From Canna indica (lineage: Eukaryota > Streptophyta > Magnoliopsida > Zingiberales > Cannaceae), in NCBI GenBank assembly GCA_034359265.1, contig CP136896.1, positions 4,805,501 through 4,869,500 of the forward strand: 64,000 nucleotides of DNA, read 5' to 3'. Position 1 is the stretch's first letter. Each line of letters opens with the position of its first letter. This document shows positions 59,340 to 64,000 of this stretch, in pieces. The translations under genes were made by a program, and so were the position numbers. A model generated the notes under the pieces. It ran no database searches. It was given only the letters and a program-made list of their open reading frames with translations, and was not told the origin of the DNA.

Positions 59340-60402
59340 GAAAATGTACAAAAATGCCCATAACATTTTCTCGCGAGTACAAAAATACCCCTAACATTTT
59401 TTTGGGATAAAAAATACCATTCACGTTATAAATTGGGTAAAAAAATGCATCTATATGTAAACGGTGTTAGTTGAGAGATAACAGAGCTGACGTGGCTAAT
59501 AACTGGGACTGATGACGTGGCCAAGACGTTTTCTCACGGGTACAAAAATGCCCCTGATTTTTTCTCACAGGTACAAAAATGCCCCTAACATTTTCTCACG
59601 GGTACAAAAATACCCCTAATATTTTCTCACGGATACAAAAATACTTCTAACATTTGTTTTGGACCTAAAATACCTCTAAGGTTATTGAAAATGGAACAAA
59701 AATAACATCATGCTGCAAAATTCGTGCCTGGCCCAGCCGGATCGGCCTGACCAAAAAAAATTGTGCCCAGTCCGGCATTCACATTCGGCCAGCCCAAAAA
59801 AAATTCATACCCTGCCTCGCCCGGCCTGAAAAAATTCATGCACGGCCCTGTTCGGCCCGATCCGAAAAAAAATCGAGCCCGAAAGAATTCGTGCCCGGCA
59901 CGACCAGGCCCGAAAAAATTCGTGCACAGAACGCCCCGGATCGGCCCGACCCGAAAAAATTCGTGCCCAGAACAAGGCCGTGCATGAATTTTTTTCGGAC
60001 CGGGCTGGTCCATGTACGAATTTTTTTGGGCCGGCCGATCCGGGGTGTTCCGTGCATAAATTTTTCAGGGCCTGGCTGGGGACGAATTTTTTCAGCAGGG
60101 CCGGGCACAAATTTTTTCGGGCCGAGTCGGGCACGATTTTTTTTCGGGTCGGGCCGAACAGGGCCGTGCAAGAATTTTTTTGGGCCAAGTTGGGCACGAT
60201 TTTTTCCAGGTTGGGCCGAGCCGGGCAGTGCACAAATTTTTTCAAGCCGGGCCGAACTGGGCACAAATTTTTTTCGGACCAGGCCGAGCAGGTCTGTGTA
60301 TGAATTTTTTCAGGCTGAGTCGGGCACGATTTTTTCCCGGGTCGGGTCGAATAGGGCCGTGCACGAATTTTTTCAAGCCGGGTTGAGCTGGGCATGAATT
60401 TC
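59340..60402. repeat. Composite array A2, second half palindromic
   Basis: 59,340-59,705: ~32-bp 'tacaaaaatgcccctaacat' units, as in A1. 59,705-59,970: GC-rich units in the 'cccgaaaaaattcgtgc' orientation. From about 59,975 to 60,402 the units switch to the inverse (gcacgaattttttcgggcc). The result is an inverted array of roughly 260 versus 430 bp with a junction near 59,970. It abuts Gypsy pol at 60,403. Confidence 0.8.
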
Positions 60403-63400
60403 CGAGGACCCCATGTGGTCCGAGAATGTCTGCAACGGCAAGCATTGAACACCATCATAGCGGAGTCCGTGGCGGAGAACATAGCCAACATCACCGCCAA
60501 GACCAGAGAAGGGCAAGTCTCCCGCAGTCCCCGACGTGGAGAACTACTCCAGCGAGGACGAAGACACTGGAAGGCCTAACATGGGAGCAATGCGTCTCCT
60601 CAATGCTCTCAAGACTCAAGTGGGGGAGCAAGGTCCAAAGAAGGGAGCCACCAAGGCGGCACACGAGCTGATGTTCATTGACATTGAGCTCAATGGCAAG
60701 AATACCCGAGCAATGGTCGACTCGGGAGCAACTTATAACTTCATTGCCAAAGGAGAAGCAAAGCGACTAGGGCTCAATCTAGAAAGGAGCTCGAGTCATG
60801 TCAAGGCGGTGAACTCTGAGGCACAAGAAATCAACGACATCGCTTGGGATGTCCCATTGAAGATTGGAAGATGAAAGGGTCAAACCAACTTGATGGCAAT
60901 ACCTCTCGACGACTACCAAGTTATTTTGGGAATGGAGTTCCTCAAGTCGGCGAAGGTGGTACCCATGCCCCTCCTTGACACTTTATGCTTGATGGGGGAG
61001 AACAATCCTAGCATTGTTCCCACGGTGCGTCCGACACCAGGGAGCGGAAATCAACTCCTCTCCGCCCTACAAGTGAAGAAATGAGTTCGACGAGGCGAAC
61101 TCACAATGGTGGCTGCAATGAAGCTGGAAGGATCACTCGGTGGAGCAGAACGAGAACCCGCAGCAGTCTCTAGCGTACTCAATGAGTTCGAAGATGTGAT
61201 GCCACCCGAACTACTAAAGGCCCTACCGCCAAAGAGGGGGGTGGATCATCGAATCGAGCTAGAGCCAGGGACTAAGGCCCCATACCGACCGCCTTACCGT
61301 ATGACACCACCAGAGTTGGTAGAATTACGGAAGCAACTAAAGGAACTGCTCGACGGAGGATTGATCCGTAGCTCCAAAGCTCCATTCGGAGCCCCTGTGC
61401 TGTTCCAGAAGAAGAAGGACAGGAGTCTCTGCCTCTGTGGGGACTATCGAGCCTTGAACAAAGTGACCGTGAAGAACAAGTACCTCATTCCGCTCATCAT
61501 GGACTTGTTTGACCAACTTGGCCAAGCGAGGTACTTTTCCAAGTTGGACCTAAGATCGAGCTATTGGCAAGTGCAGATTGCCGAAGGGGACGAAGAAAAG
61601 ACCACTTGTGTAACACGCTATGGAGCTTATGAATTCTTGGTGATGCCGTTCGGCCTCACAAATGCTCCTGCTACGTTCAGCACCATGATGAATCAGCTGT
61701 TCCATGAGCACTTAGACAAATTCGTTGTGGTGTACTTAGACGATATCGTAGTCTACAGCCGAACCTTGGAGGAGCACTTGCAACATTTAAATATCATCTT
61801 CAAAATCATCTGAGAGAACACTTTGTTCGTGAAACGGGAGAAGTGCTACTTCGCCCAAGAAGAGGTCGACTTTCTGGGACACCGGGTTGGGGGCGAAAAG
61901 ATTCGAATGAACAATGTAAAGGGCTGCGCCGTAGTGGAATGGAAGCCACCAACAAAGGTCACAGAACTCAGGTCATTCCTTGGTTTTGTGAACTACTACC
62001 GAAGATTCATCGCTGGATACTCAAGGCGAGCAGCTCCACTGAAGGACTTGCTCAAGAAGGAAAATGCATGGCATTGGTCCCAACCATGCATTGAAGCGTT
62101 TGAAGATCTGAAGTGAGCGGTGGTCGAGGAACCAGTTCTCAAGCTTCCTGACTATGGGCATCCATTTGAAGTCCACACCGACGCCTTAGACTATGCCATT
62201 GGAGGTGTTCTTATGCAGGAGGGACACCCCGTCGCCTTTGAGAGTCGTAAGTTGAACGACACAGAGCGACGATATCCTGCACATGAGAAAGAAATGACTG
62301 CAATAGTGCACTATCTCCGTGTTTGGAGGCACTACTTGCTCACATCACGCTTTGTTGTGAAGACGGACAATATAGCGTTGAGTTATTTCCAAACTCAAAA
62401 GAAACTCTCGCCGAAGCAAGCTCGATGGCAAGATTTCCTAGCGGAGTTCGACATGACGTTGGAGTACAAGCCGGGACGCTCCAACGTGGTGGCAGACGCA
62501 CTGAGCCGCAAGATAGAACTGGTTGCAACCGTGCGGGGAGAAGCTGGGAGCAGTGTGAGCCAAGTGCAATCCAACTTTCGTGGGAAGATAAGCATGGGCT
62601 TGCTCAAAGACACCCAAGCAGAGGCACTGTTCAAGCTGATTAAAGATGGGAAGACAAGAAAGTTTTGGGCTCGAGACAGACTCATCTTCACTAAAGGAAA
62701 TCGGTTGTACGTGCCTAGGGCAGACGGCCTGCGCAGAGATTTGTTAAAGGAGTGTCATGATACTCTCTGGGCAGGGCACCCTGGCGTACACATAACAGTA
62801 ACCCTACTGGAGAGGGCATTCTATTGGCCAAAGATGGCGGACGACGTCGAGGAGTATGTGAAGACATGCTTGATCTGCCAGGAAGACAAGATCGAGCGAC
62901 AAAAGCCTGCGGGTCTCCTCGAACCCTTGCCTGTCCCTGAGCGACCATGGGAAAGCATCTCCCTCGACTTCATAGCGAGTCTACCCAAAGTGGGGGAGTT
63001 CGGTTCCATCCTGGTGGTCGTGGATCGCTTCTCCAAATATGCCACGTTCATGGCAGCCCCCTCGCACTGCACTGCGAGTGAAGCCGCAAAGCTCGTAATG
63101 CAGAATGTTGTCAAACTTTGGGGCGTACCAAGGAACGTCATCAGTGATCGAGATCCACGATTCCTTGGCAGATTCTGGACAGAGATGTTCAAATTATTGG
63201 GGTCTCAACTCTACTTCTCTACAAGCTTACACCCTCAAACGGATGGGCAGACGGAGCACATGAACGCACTCCTTGAACAATACCTCCGATATTTTGTAGC
63301 GGCGAACCAAAGGGACTGGACAAAGTTGCTAGACGTAGTCCAGTTCTCCTAAAATCTGCAAAGGAGCTCTGCAACCAACAAGAGTCCCTTCGAGATTTTG

Positions 63401-64000
63401 TTGGGACGATAATCGGACACACCCCACTCACTGGTTCTTGGCTACACTGGGAGCAGTCCGGCTGCTTATCAAATGGCCAAAGAGTGGCAACAAAATCAAG
63501 AGATCACTCGAGCCTACCTCGAATCGGCAGCACGCAAAATGAAGAAGTGGGCCGACGAAGGAAGGAGACATCGAGAATTCAAGGTCGGAGACCAAGTACT
63601 GATAAGACTCCACCCGACATCCCTCGTAATCTTTCGGTGCAAGATACACAAGGGCCTCGTACGGAAATACGATGGGCCCTATCCCATCATCAAACGGGTA
63701 GGGCCGATGGCTTATCGAATCCAACTGCCAGCATGGTGCAAGATACACCCCGTCTTCCATGTGAGCAACCTGAAGCCCTACCACGCCGATCTGCATGATG
63801 ACGAGCGCAACATTCCAACATGTCCACCTGCCACAACCAAGACAGTGCAACGTGAAGCAGAAGAGATCCTGGCGGACCGCAAAGTAAAACTCCCTAACGG
63901 CAACAAAGAGCGGGAGTACCTTGTCAAGTGGAAGGGACTACCTACCTCAGAAGCTAGCTGGGAGAAGGAGAGCACCTTGCGACATGAAGAAGGCGTCATC
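60403..64000 (+). pseudogene. Ty3/Gypsy chromovirus pol (3' half of split element)
   Basis: One plus-strand frame, cut by single stops, holds in order: zinc-knuckle remnant (RGPHVVREC, 60,403-60,450); protease (AMVDSGATYNFIA, ~60,712); RT ([27 protein letters not shown], catalytic YLDD at ~61,735); RNase H (VHTDALDYAIGGVL, TDNIALSYF, ADALSR); integrase with HHCC finger (GHPGVH ... CLICQ) and DDE core (LDFIASLP, SDRDPRF); and a chromodomain (EYLVKWKGLPTSEASWE, ~63,913). The last defines a chromovirus. In-frame stops: TGA near 60,872, 61,082, 61,811 and 62,114; TAA near 63,350 and 63,409. The 3' LTR lies beyond the window. Confidence 0.92.

Noticed and set aside
59708..60500. Several 100-230 residue frames with repeated 'ARPGPKKF'-like text
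   Set aside because: They are translations of the tandem array in both directions. Neither strand has conserved domains or a gene-like start.

Overview
The window is nuclear DNA of a flowering plant, most likely a monocot. Host genes have spliceosomal GT-AG introns, belong to plant-specific families, and several have GC-rich first or single exons in an AT-rich background, a pattern common in monocots. I cannot name the species. Every host gene I recognise lies on the minus strand.

Genic part (1-42.2 kb), from low to high coordinates: a secreted malectin-like/LRR protein gene (2.9-6.1 kb) with a decayed extra copy of its signal-peptide exon at 9.3 kb; red chlorophyll catabolite reductase (10.3-11.3 kb, two exons); a 13-exon gene for a three-RRM RNA-binding protein (12.1-20.5 kb); a plastid-type peptidoglycan glycosyltransferase (PBP1-like) gene with two apparent frameshifts (25.2-29.9 kb); an intronless lectin S-domain receptor kinase (31.9-34.5 kb); and a GeBP/STOREKEEPER-like DNA-binding protein (41.0-42.1 kb). 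Introns and intergenic DNA hold many small non-autonomous elements: two TRIM retrotransposons, hAT and Harbinger-like MITEs, hairpin elements, and long-TIR elements. One long-TIR element (38.1-39.3 kb) carries a scrambled piece of an AGC-type protein kinase gene and looks like a Pack-MULE.

Repeat part (42.2-64 kb): a nested transposon cluster. A chromodomain Ty3/Gypsy element is split. Its LTR, primer-binding site and gag lie on the minus strand (about 45.6 to 43.1 kb) and its protease-RT-RNaseH-integrase-chromodomain lies on the plus strand (60.4-64 kb, running off the window). The halves share about 92 bp of the gag zinc-knuckle region in inverted orientation. Between them sits a Ty1/Copia element (46.3-58.5 kb) interrupted inside RNase H by an 8,068-bp CACTA element (49,925-57,992, TSD CTA). 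That CACTA element has a 472-bp hAT MITE (TSD TTTGTCGC) inserted in its transposase. Two related GC-rich tandem arrays (42.2-43.1 and 59.3-60.4 kb) border this nest.

The genes do not form an operon-like unit. Chlorophyll breakdown (RCCR) and plastid wall-type glycan synthesis (PBP-like) are both plastid functions, but their proximity looks coincidental. No CRISPR, tRNA or rRNA gene was seen.
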